Notes: generated from the sequence alone by a model not told the origin. A stretch of 64,000 bases of DNA from an uncultured Aquimarina sp. (GCA_947498785.1 CANMLS010000001.1:1-64000); one strand, 5' to 3'; shown: positions 24,535 through 35,200, counted from the first letter of the stretch. A program made the numbers and translations.

Positions 24535-26412
24535 ATGAAGAACACATTAGCCAAGATTTCAATTGGTGTATTACTAATAGGTTGTGGAACCCCAAACCTA
24601 TCCAATGATACTGCTACAAACCTACCAATAGCAGCAACAATAGATTTAACTCAAGTTAAAGAAGATAAAATACCAGTTACTATAGATCCAGGACGTTTTA
24701 CCCAAGATTCTATAAAGTATTATATCCCAAAAGTAGTGCAGGGAACCTATGCCGTAAGTGATTTTGGAAAGTTTATAGATGATCTTAAAGCATTTGATTA
24801 TGAGGGTAATGAAATTAATATCGAGAAAAAAGATACTAATATATGGTTAATACCAAATGCTAAACAACTAGATAAAATAACTTATTTAGTAAATGATACA
24901 TATGATATTGAAAACACAGATATAGGTACTCCTTTTTCTCCATCAGGAACTAATACAGAACCAGAAAACTACGTATTAAACCTTCATGGGTTTATTGGAT
25001 ATTTTGATGTTTTAAAAAATAATCAATATGCTTTAGATGTAAAAGCACCAACAGATATGAAAAGGACATCTGCGCTGCAAAAAGTAGGATCAGAAACTAG
25101 TGAAGATGGTAAGATTACTACAGATAAGTATTTTGCAGCTAGGTATTTTGAGGTAACAGATAATCCTATGATGTATGGTAATCTGGATGTTGAGGAATTT
25201 ATGGTTGGAGATATTAAAATTGTTTTGAGTATATATTCTCCCAATAAAGTACATACCGCAGCAAAAATAAAAGAGACTGTATTTAAAATGATGAAGGGAC
25301 AAAAAGCATATCTTGGAGATATTAATAGTACTCCTCGATATGATATTTATCTTTATCTAGCTCAGGGAACAGAAGATTCGCCAACAGGATTTGGAGCGTT
25401 AGAACATCATACATCTACTGTTGTTGTTTTGCCAGAGCAAATGCCAGATGAGGCTCTTGCTTCTGCCATGATTGATGTTGTGTCTCATGAGTTTTTTCAT
25501 ATTGTAACTCCGCTTAGCGTACATTCTGAAGATGTACATTATTTTGATTATAACAAACCGACTTTTTCAAAACATTTATGGATGTATGAAGGAGTAACTG
25601 AGTACTTTGCTACATTATTTCAAGTAAATCAAGGTTTAGTAGAAGAACAAGAGTTTTATGATAAAGTAATGGGTAAAATTCAAAGCGCAAATGGGTTTGA
25701 TGATACAATGAGTTTTACGGTAATGAGTGAGAATATCTTAGAAGAACCATATGCATCCAATTATGTTAATGTATATGAAAAAGGAGCACTCATAGGAATG
25801 TGTATCGATATTTTGATACGAGAAGAAAGTAATGGTACGAGAGGCATTTTATCTTTGATGAAAGAATTATCATTAAAATATGGTAAAAACAAACCTTTTG
25901 AAGATGACAAAATTATTGAAGAAATTACTGCCATGACGTATCCATCGATTGGTGAATTCTTGAAAAAACACGTAGAAGGAAAAACACCAATTAATTATGA
26001 GGATTTCTTTAATAAAGTAGGACTTTCTGTAGCGTCTGAAAAAGTGGAAACAAATTATATTCAAAATTCGGGAGCGTTAATTGTTGCTGGTAATCAAGAA
26101 AAAGGCACTATTTTTTTTACTGATTTAGTTTCAGACAACAGTTTCTGGGCAGATAATGGAGTGAAGCCTAATGACGATATCGTAGAGGTAAACGGTACAA
26201 AATTAACCTTACAGAATGCAAATAGTGTATTGGGCTCAACTTTTCAATGGCAAGAAGGAGATGATGTCGAAGTAAAGTTAAATAGAGCAGGAGAGGACGT
26301 TGTTATAAAAACTAAAGTGACTAAGTCTTTTACAAATGGTAAAAAACTTAAAGCAGATACGGCAGCATCAAAACAAAAATCCACGCTTAGGGATGCGTGG
26401 TTAAAAGGATAA
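24535..26412 (+). CDS. M61-family metallopeptidase lipoprotein with PDZ domain
   Basis: 625 residues. Lipobox LLIGC (C17). The N-terminal beta domain resembles the M61 N-terminal domain. The gluzincin zinc site is complete: H318-E319-x-x-H322 (SHEFFH) with E352 (WMYEGVTEYFA), preceded by FGALEHHTST, an M61 hallmark. A C-terminal PDZ-like domain (about 520-610: GVKPNDDIVEVNGTKLTLQNA) is typical of glycyl aminopeptidase-like M61 proteins. It probably works in the periplasm or outer membrane on peptides with N-terminal Gly/Ala. It is monocistronic, with a strong bidirectional terminator downstream. Confidence 0.93.
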   Translation: MKNTLAKISIGVLLIGCGTPNLSNDTATNLPIAATIDLTQVKEDKIPVTIDPGRFTQDSIKYYIPKVVQGTYAVSDFGKFIDDLKAFDYEGNEINIEKKDTNIWLIPNAKQLDKITYLVNDTYDIENTDIGTPFSPSGTNTEPENYVLNLHGFIGYFDVLKNNQYALDVKAPTDMKRTSALQKVGSETSEDGKITTDKYFAARYFEVTDNPMMYGNLDVEEFMVGDIKIVLSIYSPNKVHTAAKIKETVFKMMKGQKAYLGDINSTPRYDIYLYLAQGTEDSPTGFGALEHHTSTVVVLPEQMPDEALASAMIDVVSHEFFHIVTPLSVHSEDVHYFDYNKPTFSKHLWMYEGVTEYFATLFQVNQGLVEEQEFYDKVMGKIQSANGFDDTMSFTVMSENILEEPYASNYVNVYEKGALIGMCIDILIREESNGTRGILSLMKELSLKYGKNKPFEDDKIIEEITAMTYPSIGEFLKKHVEGKTPINYEDFFNKVGLSVASEKVETNYIQNSGALIVAGNQEKGTIFFTDLVSDNSFWADNGVKPNDDIVEVNGTKLTLQNANSVLGSTFQWQEGDDVEVKLNRAGEDVVIKTKVTKSFTNGKKLKADTAASKQKSTLRDAWLKG

Positions 26413-26419
26413 CTATTCC

Positions 26420-26468
26420 TTATAGTATAAAAAAAGGCTCTTTAAAAGGGCCTTTTTTTATACTATAA
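26420..26468. terminator. Bidirectional terminator after the M61 gene
   Basis: A ~22-bp stem (26420-26442 with 26446-26468; one G-T pair) is built around AAAAAAAGGCTC and GGGCCTTTTTTT, with T-runs on both strands. It serves the plus-strand peptidase gene and overlaps the 3' end of the minus-strand GNAT pseudogene. Confidence 0.88.
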
Positions 26469-26980
26469 CATTAGTCGAAAACCAAAAACAGATAGTTCTC
26501 CTTGTTTAAAATCTAAATCTTCAGACCTTTTAAATCCAATATTCCCATACATCTTCTATGCAATTTGCATTGCTTTTGTTGAGTGAATCATAATCTGATT
26601 TTGATTTTCATCTTTCGCTATTTCTATACAAGCATCATTCATGAGTCTACTCAGGCTATTGCCTCTGGTATTTACATCAACCGCTAACAGCCTAAAGCCC
26701 GCTGCGCCTTTGTACCTCCCGAGCCATGGTATTTCATATCACCAAAGTAAACCACACTCCCTCCAATCTTTCCATTAGGAGAAACGGCTATCAATAGCTT
26801 AGTCTTTGGGTTTTTTGTTAAATTCCCAATATTTGCAAGCATTGAATAATAGTTTGGTTGCTCATTTTTATCAGGAAAGTCTTCTAATTGAGAATATACA
26901 TTAACCATTAATTCTCCTAGTTCCTCAAACTCATTCTGATTAGCCTCTCTTACATTATATTTTGTAGTACCTATATTCAA
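26463..26980 (-). pseudogene. GNAT acetyltransferase pseudogene
   Basis: The first part reads TTKYNVREANQNEFEELGELM...TKLLIAVSPNGKIGGSVVYFGDM in one frame (start perhaps TTG at 26980). After a frameshift near 26700-26715 it continues as FRLLAVDVNTRGNSLSRLMNDACIEIAK, i.e. the acetyl-CoA loop RGNSLS and motif A, then QIMIHSTKAMQIA, an in-frame TAG at 26556-26558 (probably a former Trp codon), and MYGNIGFKRSEDLDF...VFGFRLML. Both lesions lie within conserved GNAT sequence. The intact ancestor would be about 170 residues. Confidence 0.85.
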
Positions 26981-27030
26981 TTTAATTAGATTTTTGTTAC
27001 ATAAATAATGCCTGTTTCCAAAAGAGAAAT

Positions 27031-27492
27031 TTAACGTTTTACATACCATTTAATAGCAAATGGTACCAAACGATGTCCTAATATTTCTCCTGTAACTACA
27101 TTTCGCATCATTGTATCAGATTTGCCATTTGTTGCTGCTATTAGCGACCATTCCAGGTTTTCTTTTAGTTTTACAGTTTGTGTGTCATAACTTGGCGTTT
27201 GCCCAATTATAGGATCTATTTGTGCAAAAACAATGGTGTCACTTAATATGGTTAAAAATTTTGCATCAGTAAAATGCTCAACTTTTTTGGTTTTATCACT
27301 ACGTCTTTGTGATGACCAATATACACGTATTTTTTCTCCATTTCGAACAGCTTTAATAAGGGTTTCAATTTTTCCTTCTAAGGCTTTTCCGTCTTTATCA
27401 TTATGATAGATGAGTTTCCAGTTACTACTATCTTGTGCAAAAACGTGTATGGACAAAAATAAGATTGATAGTAAGACGATTATTTTTTTCAT
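27031..27492 (-). CDS. Secreted protein of unknown function
   Basis: 153 residues with a signal peptide (1-19, ending HVFAQ). The mature part has an N-terminal amphipathic segment (GKIETLIKAVRNGEKIRVYWSSQRR) and a beta-rich C-terminus ending LVPFAIKWYVKR. Small proteins with a leading LI.AVRNG.KIRVYW pattern occur in Flavobacteriaceae, but I cannot name a function. It is upstream of the GNAT pseudogene on the same strand (51 bp from its likely TTG start). Confidence 0.75.
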   Translation of the reverse strand: MKKIIVLLSILFLSIHVFAQDSSNWKLIYHNDKDGKALEGKIETLIKAVRNGEKIRVYWSSQRRSDKTKKVEHFTDAKFLTILSDTIVFAQIDPIIGQTPSYDTQTVKLKENLEWSLIAATNGKSDTMMRNVVTGEILGHRLVPFAIKWYVKR

Positions 27493-27739
27493 TCTTGAAT
27501 TTTAAATTATGAAATAATAGTTAATTATTCTTTATAAAGAATAGTTTGATAATAAGAGATTAAAGGTAAAAAGGAAATAAATTATTTAGACCTTTAATAA
27601 CAATTCTTTAGCATAATGTACTAATGAACCGATAAAGGACTATTAAAAGAATATCAATAACTTTATTCTAAATTTTGGAGAAGCTTTTTTGAACCTCATT
27701 ACTATTTAATAAGTTAGATTTCGTTTTGTTAAGTTGGTT

Positions 27740-28040
27740 TTATGGAATAACAACTGAAATTGCATCCACAGTATTGGTGTTGACATTGAGGAATACAGTT
27801 CTTTCCAGATCTGGGTCTTCATAAGAATTACTATAAAAGTTATCTCCATATACTTTAAACCATAAGGGTTTCTCCAGATTCGAAGCCTAGTGATTTGAAA
27901 AATGAAATAGAGAATGTTAAATTGGCCGGATAGCCAGTAGTACCAATAATAGGAGAGAACTGTGTATACACCTCATTACTTACATCATCACTTTTATGAT
28001 AAAAAATTCGTATCCTTTTTACCAAAAGATTCTCTGTCAT
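27740..28040 (-). pseudogene. Frameshifted small gene of unknown function
   Basis: Frame one from ATG 28040 reads MTENLLVKRIRIFYHKSDDV through FKSLGFESGE. At about 27868 the coding signal moves by one base to KPLWFKVYGDNFYSN, then EDPDLERTVFLNVNTNTVDA and ISVVIP before the TAA at 27740-27742. Together they make a roughly 100-residue beta-rich protein. No family is recognised. A single indel explains the break; the gene may be recently broken or the assembly may be wrong here. Confidence 0.65.
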
Positions 28041-28061
28041 GGGTCGACTTATATTAAGTAT

Positions 28062-28102
28062 AGTAAATAATCCTCGTGGGCTTGCCCCGAGGATTATTTA
28101 CT
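28062..28102. terminator. Hairpin with 15-bp AT/GC stem, possible terminator
   Basis: AGTAAATAATCCTCG (28062-28076) pairs with its complement at 28088-28102. A bulged T and a GGG/CCC top (28078-28080 with 28085-28087) close around the loop CTTG. It lies between the frameshifted small gene and parE, upstream of both divergent genes, so it may insulate them rather than end either. Confidence 0.5.
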
Positions 28103-28301
28103 TTTACGTGTTTTTAAGATGTTTTTCACCCATTTTTACTTCCTTATGATTAGATTCTAAAATTATAAGGCATAATTCACCAATTCACTGTATACCAAAT
28201 AATCAACAAAATTCGTTATGCATTTGTTAATTACTTTGTAGGATGGCTATTTTAATTTAATGAGTGAAACCTTATATTAGCAGGCATTCTACCCAAAATT
28301 T

Positions 28302-30164
28302 ATGAATAAGGAAACCAAATATACCGAAGATAATATACGATCCCTCGACTGGAAAGAGCATATCCGTATGCGACCTGGAATGTATATTGGTAAGTTAGGA
28401 GATGGATCTTCTGCAGATGATGGAATTTATATTTTACTAAAAGAAGTACTGGACAATTCGATAGATGAATATGTTATGGGTGCTGGTAAAACTATAGAAA
28501 TTTCTATTCAGGGAGACAAGGTGATCGTAAGAGATTATGGTCGTGGAATTCCTTTAGGAAAAGTGGTTGATGTCGTTTCAAAAATGAATACAGGTGGGAA
28601 ATATGATTCTCGTGCATTTAAAAAATCTGTTGGGCTAAATGGAGTAGGTACAAAAGCTGTAAATGCTTTATCTACTTTTTTTAGAGTTGAGTCCACTAGA
28701 GAAGGTAAATCAGCTTCAGCAGAATTTGAAAAAGGAAACCTTACTAATGAGGAAACGCTGGATGAGACATCGCGAAGAAGAGGAACCAAAGTTTCTTTTG
28801 TTCCTGACGCTTCTATTTTTAAGCATTATAAATATCGTACAGAGTATGTGGCAAAAATGCTTAAAAACTATGTATATCTTAATCCTGGATTAACCATTAT
28901 TTTTAATGGAGAAAAATATTTTTCAGAAAACGGATTAAGAGACTTACTTGCTGATAATATAAATACAGAAGATCGTTTATATGATATTATACATCTTAAA
29001 GGAGATGATATTGAAATCGCGATTACCCATAGTAAAACACAATACAGCGAAGAATATCATTCTTTTGTAAATGGCCAACACACCACACAAGGAGGTACAC
29101 ATCAGGCTGCATTTAGGGAAGCTGTTGTAAAAACGATCAGAGAATATTATGGTAAGAATTATGAAGCGAGTGATATTCGTAAATCTATTGTATCTGCCAT
29201 AAGTATTAAAGTTATGGAACCTGTTTTTGAAAGTCAGACAAAAACAAAATTAGGGTCTACAGATATGGGAGGAGACTTGCCAACAGTGAGAACCTATATT
29301 AACGATTTTGTAAAAACTAAGTTAGATAACTTCTTACATAAAAACCCTAATACAACAGAAAGTTTACAGCGTAAGATCTTACAAGCAGAACGAGAACGTA
29401 AAGACTTATCTGGGATTCGTAAACTTGCTCGCGAACGAGCAAAGAAAGCCAGTTTACACAATAAAAAATTAAGAGATTGTCGTATTCATCTTACTGATAG
29501 TAAGAAAGATCGTAATCTTGAAAGTACATTATTTATAACAGAGGGAGATTCGGCAAGTGGTTCTATTACTAAGTCCAGAGATGTGAATACCCAGGCAGTA
29601 TTTAGTTTACGAGGAAAACCCCTCAATAGCTACAATATGAGTAAAAAAATTGTGTATGAAAATGAAGAATTTAACCTGTTACAAGCAGCATTAAATATTG
29701 AAGAATCCATGGAGGATTTACGATATAATAATATAGTAATTGCTACTGATGCCGATGTTGATGGAATGCATATTAGGTTACTGTTGATTACATTTTTTCT
29801 ACAATTTTTTCCAGAACTTATAAAAGAAGGTCACCTGTATATACTTCAAACACCATTGTTTAGAGTACGTAACAAAAAAGAAACTATTTATTGTTATTCT
29901 GAACAGGAAAGAAGAGATGCGATAGCAAAATTATCAGGAAAACCAGAAATTACTAGGTTTAAAGGATTAGGTGAAATCTCACCAGATGAATTTGTACATT
30001 TTATTGGTGATGATATACGCCTTGACCCAGTAATGTTAGATAAAGAAAAGTCCATAGAAGAATTACTGTCTTTTTATATGGGAAAAAATACTCCACAGCG
30101 ACAGGAGTTTATTATTGATAACCTAAAAGTAGAATTAGATACAGTAGAGGAAGAGAGTTTGTAA
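28302..30164 (+). CDS. parE: DNA topoisomerase IV subunit B
   Basis: 620 residues, the normal Bacteroidetes ParE length. GHKL ATPase motifs are intact: [48 protein letters not shown]. The TOPRIM region has [21 protein letters not shown] and the acidic [10 protein letters not shown]; the C-terminus carries [13 protein letters not shown]. With ParC it decatenates daughter chromosomes. It leads a tight operon with the M48 peptidase, parC and mscS genes. Confidence 0.96.
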   Translation: MNKETKYTEDNIRSLDWKEHIRMRPGMYIGKLGDGSSADDGIYILLKEVLDNSIDEYVMGAGKTIEISIQGDKVIVRDYGRGIPLGKVVDVVSKMNTGGKYDSRAFKKSVGLNGVGTKAVNALSTFFRVESTREGKSASAEFEKGNLTNEETLDETSRRRGTKVSFVPDASIFKHYKYRTEYVAKMLKNYVYLNPGLTIIFNGEKYFSENGLRDLLADNINTEDRLYDIIHLKGDDIEIAITHSKTQYSEEYHSFVNGQHTTQGGTHQAAFREAVVKTIREYYGKNYEASDIRKSIVSAISIKVMEPVFESQTKTKLGSTDMGGDLPTVRTYINDFVKTKLDNFLHKNPNTTESLQRKILQAERERKDLSGIRKLARERAKKASLHNKKLRDCRIHLTDSKKDRNLESTLFITEGDSASGSITKSRDVNTQAVFSLRGKPLNSYNMSKKIVYENEEFNLLQAALNIEESMEDLRYNNIVIATDADVDGMHIRLLLITFFLQFFPELIKEGHLYILQTPLFRVRNKKETIYCYSEQERRDAIAKLSGKPEITRFKGLGEISPDEFVHFIGDDIRLDPVMLDKEKSIEELLSFYMGKNTPQRQEFIIDNLKVELDTVEEESL

Positions 30165-30168
30165 ATTC

Positions 30169-31053
30169 ATGGAAAAAATTAAAATTAAGGTACATAAAAA
30201 AGAAAAATTATATTATAATGTAATGATTACATTAAGTATACTTCTTTATATTCCAAGTATTTTATTTTTACCGTATTTACTTTTGATAGGGCTTTTCATT
30301 TTATTTAGTACAGGACTTTTTATTGGATATATAAAAGGTAGTGGGGTAAGAGTAAATAAAGGTCAGTTTGCTGATTTATACAATATTGTTGTTGAGCAAT
30401 GCAAAAAACTTGATATTAAGAAAGTACCAGAAATTTATATTATAGAATCAGGAGGGCTCCTTAATGCTATGGCCACAAAATTTGTCGGGTCTAATTACCT
30501 AATTATTTATAGTGATCTTTATGAAGTTATTATGGATGGCAGAAAAGATATTGTTGAGTTTATTATTGGACATGAACTTTGTCATGTAAAAAGAAATCAT
30601 GTATATAAAACTATGTATGTTTTTCCCTCTTTGATCATTCCGTTTCTTCCTCAGGCATATTCTAGAGCTTGTGAATATACCTGTGATAATGTGGGGTATA
30701 AGTTAAGTCCAAAGGGTTCAATTGATGGGATAAAACTTTTAGCTTCCGGAAAACGTTTGTATGTTAAAATGGATTCTAAACTGTTTGCTAATCAATTGGA
30801 TGTATCTAACAGTTTTTGGGTATGGTTTTCAGAAAAATTATCTACACATCCGCATTTGTCAAAAAGAATTACTTCGGAAATGTTACAAACTAGTTTTAAT
30901 TTATTTAAATATTCTGATAGTAGAAAAGCAATATCAACAAATACAACCACATCATCAGATACAAAGACACAATATGCTTCTGAAATTGAAGAAAACGATA
31001 TAAAAGATAAGACAAAAGGTGACGATCATCAACGATTTATGCCAAAATTTTAA
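30169..31053 (+). CDS. M48-family membrane zinc metallopeptidase
   Basis: 294 residues. Two N-terminal membrane helices (about 18-55), then the M48 core with H135-E136-L-C-H139 (IIGHELCHVKRNH) and the third-ligand region CEYTCDNVGY (E169, D173). The C-terminal ~50 residues are hydrophilic, Ser/Thr/Lys-rich. Family members (HtpX-like, Ste24-like) degrade misfolded membrane proteins or process peptides. The gene lies 4 bp after parE and 21 bp before parC, so it is co-transcribed with topoisomerase IV; no known functional reason. Confidence 0.92.
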   Translation: MEKIKIKVHKKEKLYYNVMITLSILLYIPSILFLPYLLLIGLFILFSTGLFIGYIKGSGVRVNKGQFADLYNIVVEQCKKLDIKKVPEIYIIESGGLLNAMATKFVGSNYLIIYSDLYEVIMDGRKDIVEFIIGHELCHVKRNHVYKTMYVFPSLIIPFLPQAYSRACEYTCDNVGYKLSPKGSIDGIKLLASGKRLYVKMDSKLFANQLDVSNSFWVWFSEKLSTHPHLSKRITSEMLQTSFNLFKYSDSRKAISTNTTTSSDTKTQYASEIEENDIKDKTKGDDHQRFMPKF

Positions 31054-31074
31054 TGTAAATTATAGTAGGATTAC

Positions 31075-33717
31075 ATGTCAGAAGAAAACGAAGAACTAGA
31101 TCACGATTTGACTCCGGATGATCACCAACCGCAAGAGGTGATTACCAAAGTTACAGGAATGTATAAAGATTGGTTTCTGGATTATGCATCTTATGTTATT
31201 CTGGAACGAGCAGTACCAGCAATAGAAGATGGTTTGAAACCAGTACAACGCCGTATTCTTCATTCTATGAAAGATTTAGATGATGGTAGATATAATAAAG
31301 TGGCCAATATTGTAGGGCATACAATGCAGTATCACCCTCATGGAGATGCAAGTATTGCTGATGCTATGGTGCAAGTAGGGCAAAGAGAGTTGCTGATTGA
31401 TATGCAAGGAAACTGGGGTAATATACTTACAGGAGATAGAGCAGCAGCATCTAGATATATAGAAGCAAGATTATCAAAATTTGCACTAGATGTAGTTTAT
31501 AATCCAAAAGTTACCGATTGGCAATTATCATATGATGGAAGAAAGAAAGAACCCATAAACCTGCCAGTTAAATTTCCATTATTATTAGCACAAGGAGCAG
31601 AAGGAATTGCGGTTGGATTAAGTACAAAAATCCTTCCTCATAATTTTATAGAATTAATTGAAGCTTCAATCAAGCATTTACAAGGTAAAAGATTTACTAT
31701 TTTACCTGATTTTCCTACTTCTGGAATAGCCGATTTTACAAATTATAATGACGGTAATCGAGGAGGTAAGGTAAGGGTACGTGCAAAAATTGCTCAATTG
31801 GATAAAAACACATTGGTTATTGATGAGATTCCTTTCTCTACAACGACTACTAGTTTAATTGATTCTGTCCTTAAAGCAAATGAAAAAGGAAAGATTAAAA
31901 TTAAAAAAATTGAAGATAATACTGCCGCAAAGGTAGAGATATTGATACATCTTCCTTCAGGAATTTCTCCTGACAAAACAATAGATGCATTATATGCATT
32001 TACAAATTGTGAAGTTTCTATTTCGCCATTAGGTTGTGTCATTGAAGATAATAGACCTAATTTTATTGGAGTGTCAGAAATGCTGCGACGTTCCACCGAT
32101 AATACAGTAGAGTTACTCAAGAAAGAGTTAGAGATTCAGCTAGAAGAACTTCAAGAACAATGGCATTTTGCTTCATTAGAAAGAATTTTTATAGAAAACC
32201 GTATTTATCGTGATATTGAAGAGGTTGATACCTGGGAAGGAGTTATAGAGGCAATCGATAAAGGTTTACAACCACATATAAAACATTTAAAACGAGCAGT
32301 AACCGAAGAAGATATCGTTCGCTTAACTGAAATTAGAATCAAACGCATTTCAAAATTTGATATTGATAAAGCTCAACAAAAAATAGAAGCACTTGAAGAA
32401 GATATAACCAAAGTAAAATACAATTTAGAACACCTTATAGAGTTTTCAATTGATTATTTCAAAAGATTGAAAACAACATACGGAAAAGGGAAAGAGCGTA
32501 AAACAGAAATCAGAATTTTTGATGATATTGAAGCTACCAAAGTTGTTATTCGTAATACAAAACTATACGTGAATCGCGAAGAAGGTTTTATAGGTACCTC
32601 TTTACGAAAAGATGAATACGTAGCAGACTGCTCAGATATAGATGATGTTATCTGTTTTACAAAAGAAGGAAAGTTAATGATAACCAAGGTGGGAGCTAAG
32701 ACTTTTATAGGTAAAAATATAATTCACGTAGCAGTATTTAAGAAAAAAGATAAGCGTACCATTTATAATATGATTTACCAAGATGGTAAAGGAGGTGCGT
32801 CTTATGTAAAACGTTTTGCCGTTACCAGTGTAACTCGAGATAAAGAATACGATTTGGCACAAGGTAAAAAAATGTCAAAGGTTATTTATTTTTCTGCCAA
32901 TCCTAATGGCGAAGCCGAAGTAATTACTATTTTCTTACGTCAAGCAGGAAGCATTAAAAAATTAAAATTTGACTTGGATTTTTCTGACTTATTGATCAAA
33001 GGTCGAGGAGTAAAAGGAAATATAGTTACCAAATACAATATTAAAAGAGTAGAGTTGAAGGAACAAGGAGTTTCTACTTTGAAACCTAGAAGAATATGGT
33101 TTGATGATTCTGTACAACGTCTCAATGTTGATGGGAGAGGAGAATTACTAGGCGAATTTAGAGGAGAAGATCGTTTGTTGGTGATAACTCAAAAAGGTAT
33201 AGCCAAAACGATTATCCCAGAGATGACATTGCACTTTAATTCTGATATGATCATCCTCGAAAAATGGAAACCCAAAAAACCAATATCGGCTATCTACTGG
33301 GATGGAGAAAAAGAAAAGTATTATGTAAAACGTTTTCTTATCGATAGCCCAGAAAAGGAAGAAATGTTTATTACAGAACATCCAAAATCATTTTTAGAAA
33401 TAGTTTCTACAGATTATAGACCAATGGCAGAAATGGTATTTACAAAGATTCGTGGAAAAGATCAACGCTCGAATGAAGAAATAAATCTTGAAGAATTCAT
33501 TGCCATTAAGGGAGCAAAAGCATTAGGAAATCAATTAACTACACATAAGGTAAGGCAGATCAATTTATTAGAATCATTACCATATGATGAGCCAGAAGAG
33601 CTACCAGTTGAAGAGATAGAAGTGATAGAAGAAGAAAATATTTCTTCATCAGATGCTAATGGAACTGGAGAATTGCCTAATAAAGGTGATGATAACGAGC
33701 AACCAACGTTGTTTTAG
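31075..33717 (+). CDS. parC: DNA topoisomerase IV subunit A
   Basis: 880 residues. The winged-helix/tower region has the QRRILHSMKDL and HPHGDASI motifs, and the catalytic tyrosine is Y128 in AASRYIEARL. A coiled-coil arm follows (about 430-470). The C-terminal beta-pinwheel (about 490-830) lacks a full GyrA box, as expected for topoisomerase IV. The extreme C-terminus is acidic (EEIEVIEEENISSSD). It cuts and rejoins DNA as the ParC2ParE2 complex. Partner parE is two genes upstream. Confidence 0.96.
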   Translation: MSEENEELDHDLTPDDHQPQEVITKVTGMYKDWFLDYASYVILERAVPAIEDGLKPVQRRILHSMKDLDDGRYNKVANIVGHTMQYHPHGDASIADAMVQVGQRELLIDMQGNWGNILTGDRAAASRYIEARLSKFALDVVYNPKVTDWQLSYDGRKKEPINLPVKFPLLLAQGAEGIAVGLSTKILPHNFIELIEASIKHLQGKRFTILPDFPTSGIADFTNYNDGNRGGKVRVRAKIAQLDKNTLVIDEIPFSTTTTSLIDSVLKANEKGKIKIKKIEDNTAAKVEILIHLPSGISPDKTIDALYAFTNCEVSISPLGCVIEDNRPNFIGVSEMLRRSTDNTVELLKKELEIQLEELQEQWHFASLERIFIENRIYRDIEEVDTWEGVIEAIDKGLQPHIKHLKRAVTEEDIVRLTEIRIKRISKFDIDKAQQKIEALEEDITKVKYNLEHLIEFSIDYFKRLKTTYGKGKERKTEIRIFDDIEATKVVIRNTKLYVNREEGFIGTSLRKDEYVADCSDIDDVICFTKEGKLMITKVGAKTFIGKNIIHVAVFKKKDKRTIYNMIYQDGKGGASYVKRFAVTSVTRDKEYDLAQGKKMSKVIYFSANPNGEAEVITIFLRQAGSIKKLKFDLDFSDLLIKGRGVKGNIVTKYNIKRVELKEQGVSTLKPRRIWFDDSVQRLNVDGRGELLGEFRGEDRLLVITQKGIAKTIIPEMTLHFNSDMIILEKWKPKKPISAIYWDGEKEKYYVKRFLIDSPEKEEMFITEHPKSFLEIVSTDYRPMAEMVFTKIRGKDQRSNEEINLEEFIAIKGAKALGNQLTTHKVRQINLLESLPYDEPEELPVEEIEVIEEENISSSDANGTGELPNKGDDNEQPTLF

Positions 33718-33728
33718 ATTATAATGAA

Positions 33729-34571
33729 GTGACAGAAATAATTAAAAAATATATCAATGTAGAAGATATAGAAGGTGTCATTTTATATGCTTTTATTATT
33801 ATTCTGATTAGCTGGGGTATTTCTTTGATTTTCAAATGGTTACTTATTGTTTTTTTAAATAGAAGACAAAAACAAGGGAGTTATAATGTCACAAAACTAA
33901 AATTTGTAAAGAATTCCATACGTTTCATTTTTATTATTATTGCTTTTGTGATTATTGTTGGGACAGTTCCTTTTTTAAGAAGACAGGCCACACTAATATT
34001 TTCTGGAGCAGGTATTCTTGCCGCAATTATAGGTTTCGCAGCTCAGGCAGCAATATCTAACCTGATCGCAGGAGTTTTTATTGTTTTATTCGAACCTTTT
34101 AGAATAGGAGATTATATTAAATTAGATTTAGAACGAGTTGGTATTGTTATTGATATTACGCTGAGACATACGGTAATTAATACTTTCGAAAATAAAAGAT
34201 TAATTATACCAAATTCTATAATTAGTACAGAGTCTATTCTAAATCATACTATTGAGGATAGTAAAGTGCTCAGTTTTAATAATTTTAAAATTGGATTGAG
34301 GGCAGATATAGATGTTGTTCGAACAATAATTTTAGAAGAAGCAGCAAAATTAGAATTTATAGCTAAGTTCACTAAAGAAGAAAATAAGGTTGTTTCAGAA
34401 GTTCGAGTAATTGATGTTCATGAATCTTATGTTCATATGAGAGCATATGTATGGATTTCAGAGCCTTTTAAAGAATTTAAAATGAAATGTAAACTCAAAG
34501 AAAATGTACATAAAAGATTTTTAGAAGAAAATATAGAAATGCCAATACCCATTCGAAAAATAGTAAATTGA
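33729..34571 (+). CDS. MscS-family mechanosensitive channel (small)
   Basis: 280 residues starting at GTG 33729, 11 bp after parC; the nearby ATG at 33724 is out of frame and meets a stop at once. Three membrane segments (about 15-38, 60-80, 88-125). The pore helix has AAIIGFAAQAAISNLIAGVFIVLFEPF, given here as the MscS TM3 motif, then RIGDYIKLD and the beta domain (VIDITLRHTVINTFENKRLIIPNS). It is the small, canonical type, unlike the YbdG-like channel at 10530-11771. It is the last gene of the parE operon. Confidence 0.93.
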   Translation: MTEIIKKYINVEDIEGVILYAFIIILISWGISLIFKWLLIVFLNRRQKQGSYNVTKLKFVKNSIRFIFIIIAFVIIVGTVPFLRRQATLIFSGAGILAAIIGFAAQAAISNLIAGVFIVLFEPFRIGDYIKLDLERVGIVIDITLRHTVINTFENKRLIIPNSIISTESILNHTIEDSKVLSFNNFKIGLRADIDVVRTIILEEAAKLEFIAKFTKEENKVVSEVRVIDVHESYVHMRAYVWISEPFKEFKMKCKLKENVHKRFLEENIEMPIPIRKIVN

Positions 34572-34612
34572 ACAGGAAAATATTAAAGCTATACAGCTAA
34601 AATAATTTATTA

Positions 34613-35200
34613 TTATGTTTTTTTGACAAATTTGGTAAGGATTACTATATGTTGACCACTTACACGTCCTTCTATGTGCTCAGGGTTATCATGAACTAGA
34701 GAGATATTACGAACCGCAGTACCTCTTTTTGCTGTGAAATTTGCTCCTTTCACATCTAAATCTTTTATTAAAACAACAGAATCACCAGCTTGCAAAAGTG
34801 CCCCATTGGCATCTAAGTGTTTTATAGCATCATCCGGGTCATCACCCTCACCAGTTGCTGCAGCCCATTCCATTCTATCTTCATCAAGGTAGAGTATATC
34901 CAGTAAATCCTGAGGCCAACCTTCAGATTTTAGTCTATTTAACATTCTCCAAGCCATTACCTGCACAGCAGGAACTTCACTCCACATACTATCATTAAGA
35001 CAACGCCAGTGGTTTGGATCTATATTTTCTGGATTTTCAATTTGATCTAAACAAGTTTGAGAAATAAGAATATGAGTATCTATACCTGTTCCAGGAGATT
35101 TTGGAACCTGATAAACTTTTAGGTTTTCAGTTTCTCCGGATAATTCACATATAGATCCGCTACGTTTAAGTAATTCTCTTTCAAGACTCATATTCGCCAT
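34613..35200 (-). CDS. PhnA-family protein
   Basis: 195 residues. The N-terminus (LERELLKRSGSICELSGE) resembles the PhnA zinc-ribbon/HNH-like region but keeps only one obvious Cys (C18). The C-terminal 70 residues (LLQAGDSVVLIKDLDVKGANFTAKRGTAVRNISLVHDNPEHIEGRVSGQ as successive short motifs) are the SH3-like PhnA_C/YjdM domain. Despite the name, PhnA proteins are not proven phosphonate enzymes. There is no phn gene nearby. It is convergent with the mscS gene. Confidence 0.88.
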   Translation of the reverse strand: MANMSLERELLKRSGSICELSGETENLKVYQVPKSPGTGIDTHILISQTCLDQIENPENIDPNHWRCLNDSMWSEVPAVQVMAWRMLNRLKSEGWPQDLLDILYLDEDRMEWAAATGEGDDPDDAIKHLDANGALLQAGDSVVLIKDLDVKGANFTAKRGTAVRNISLVHDNPEHIEGRVSGQHIVILTKFVKKT

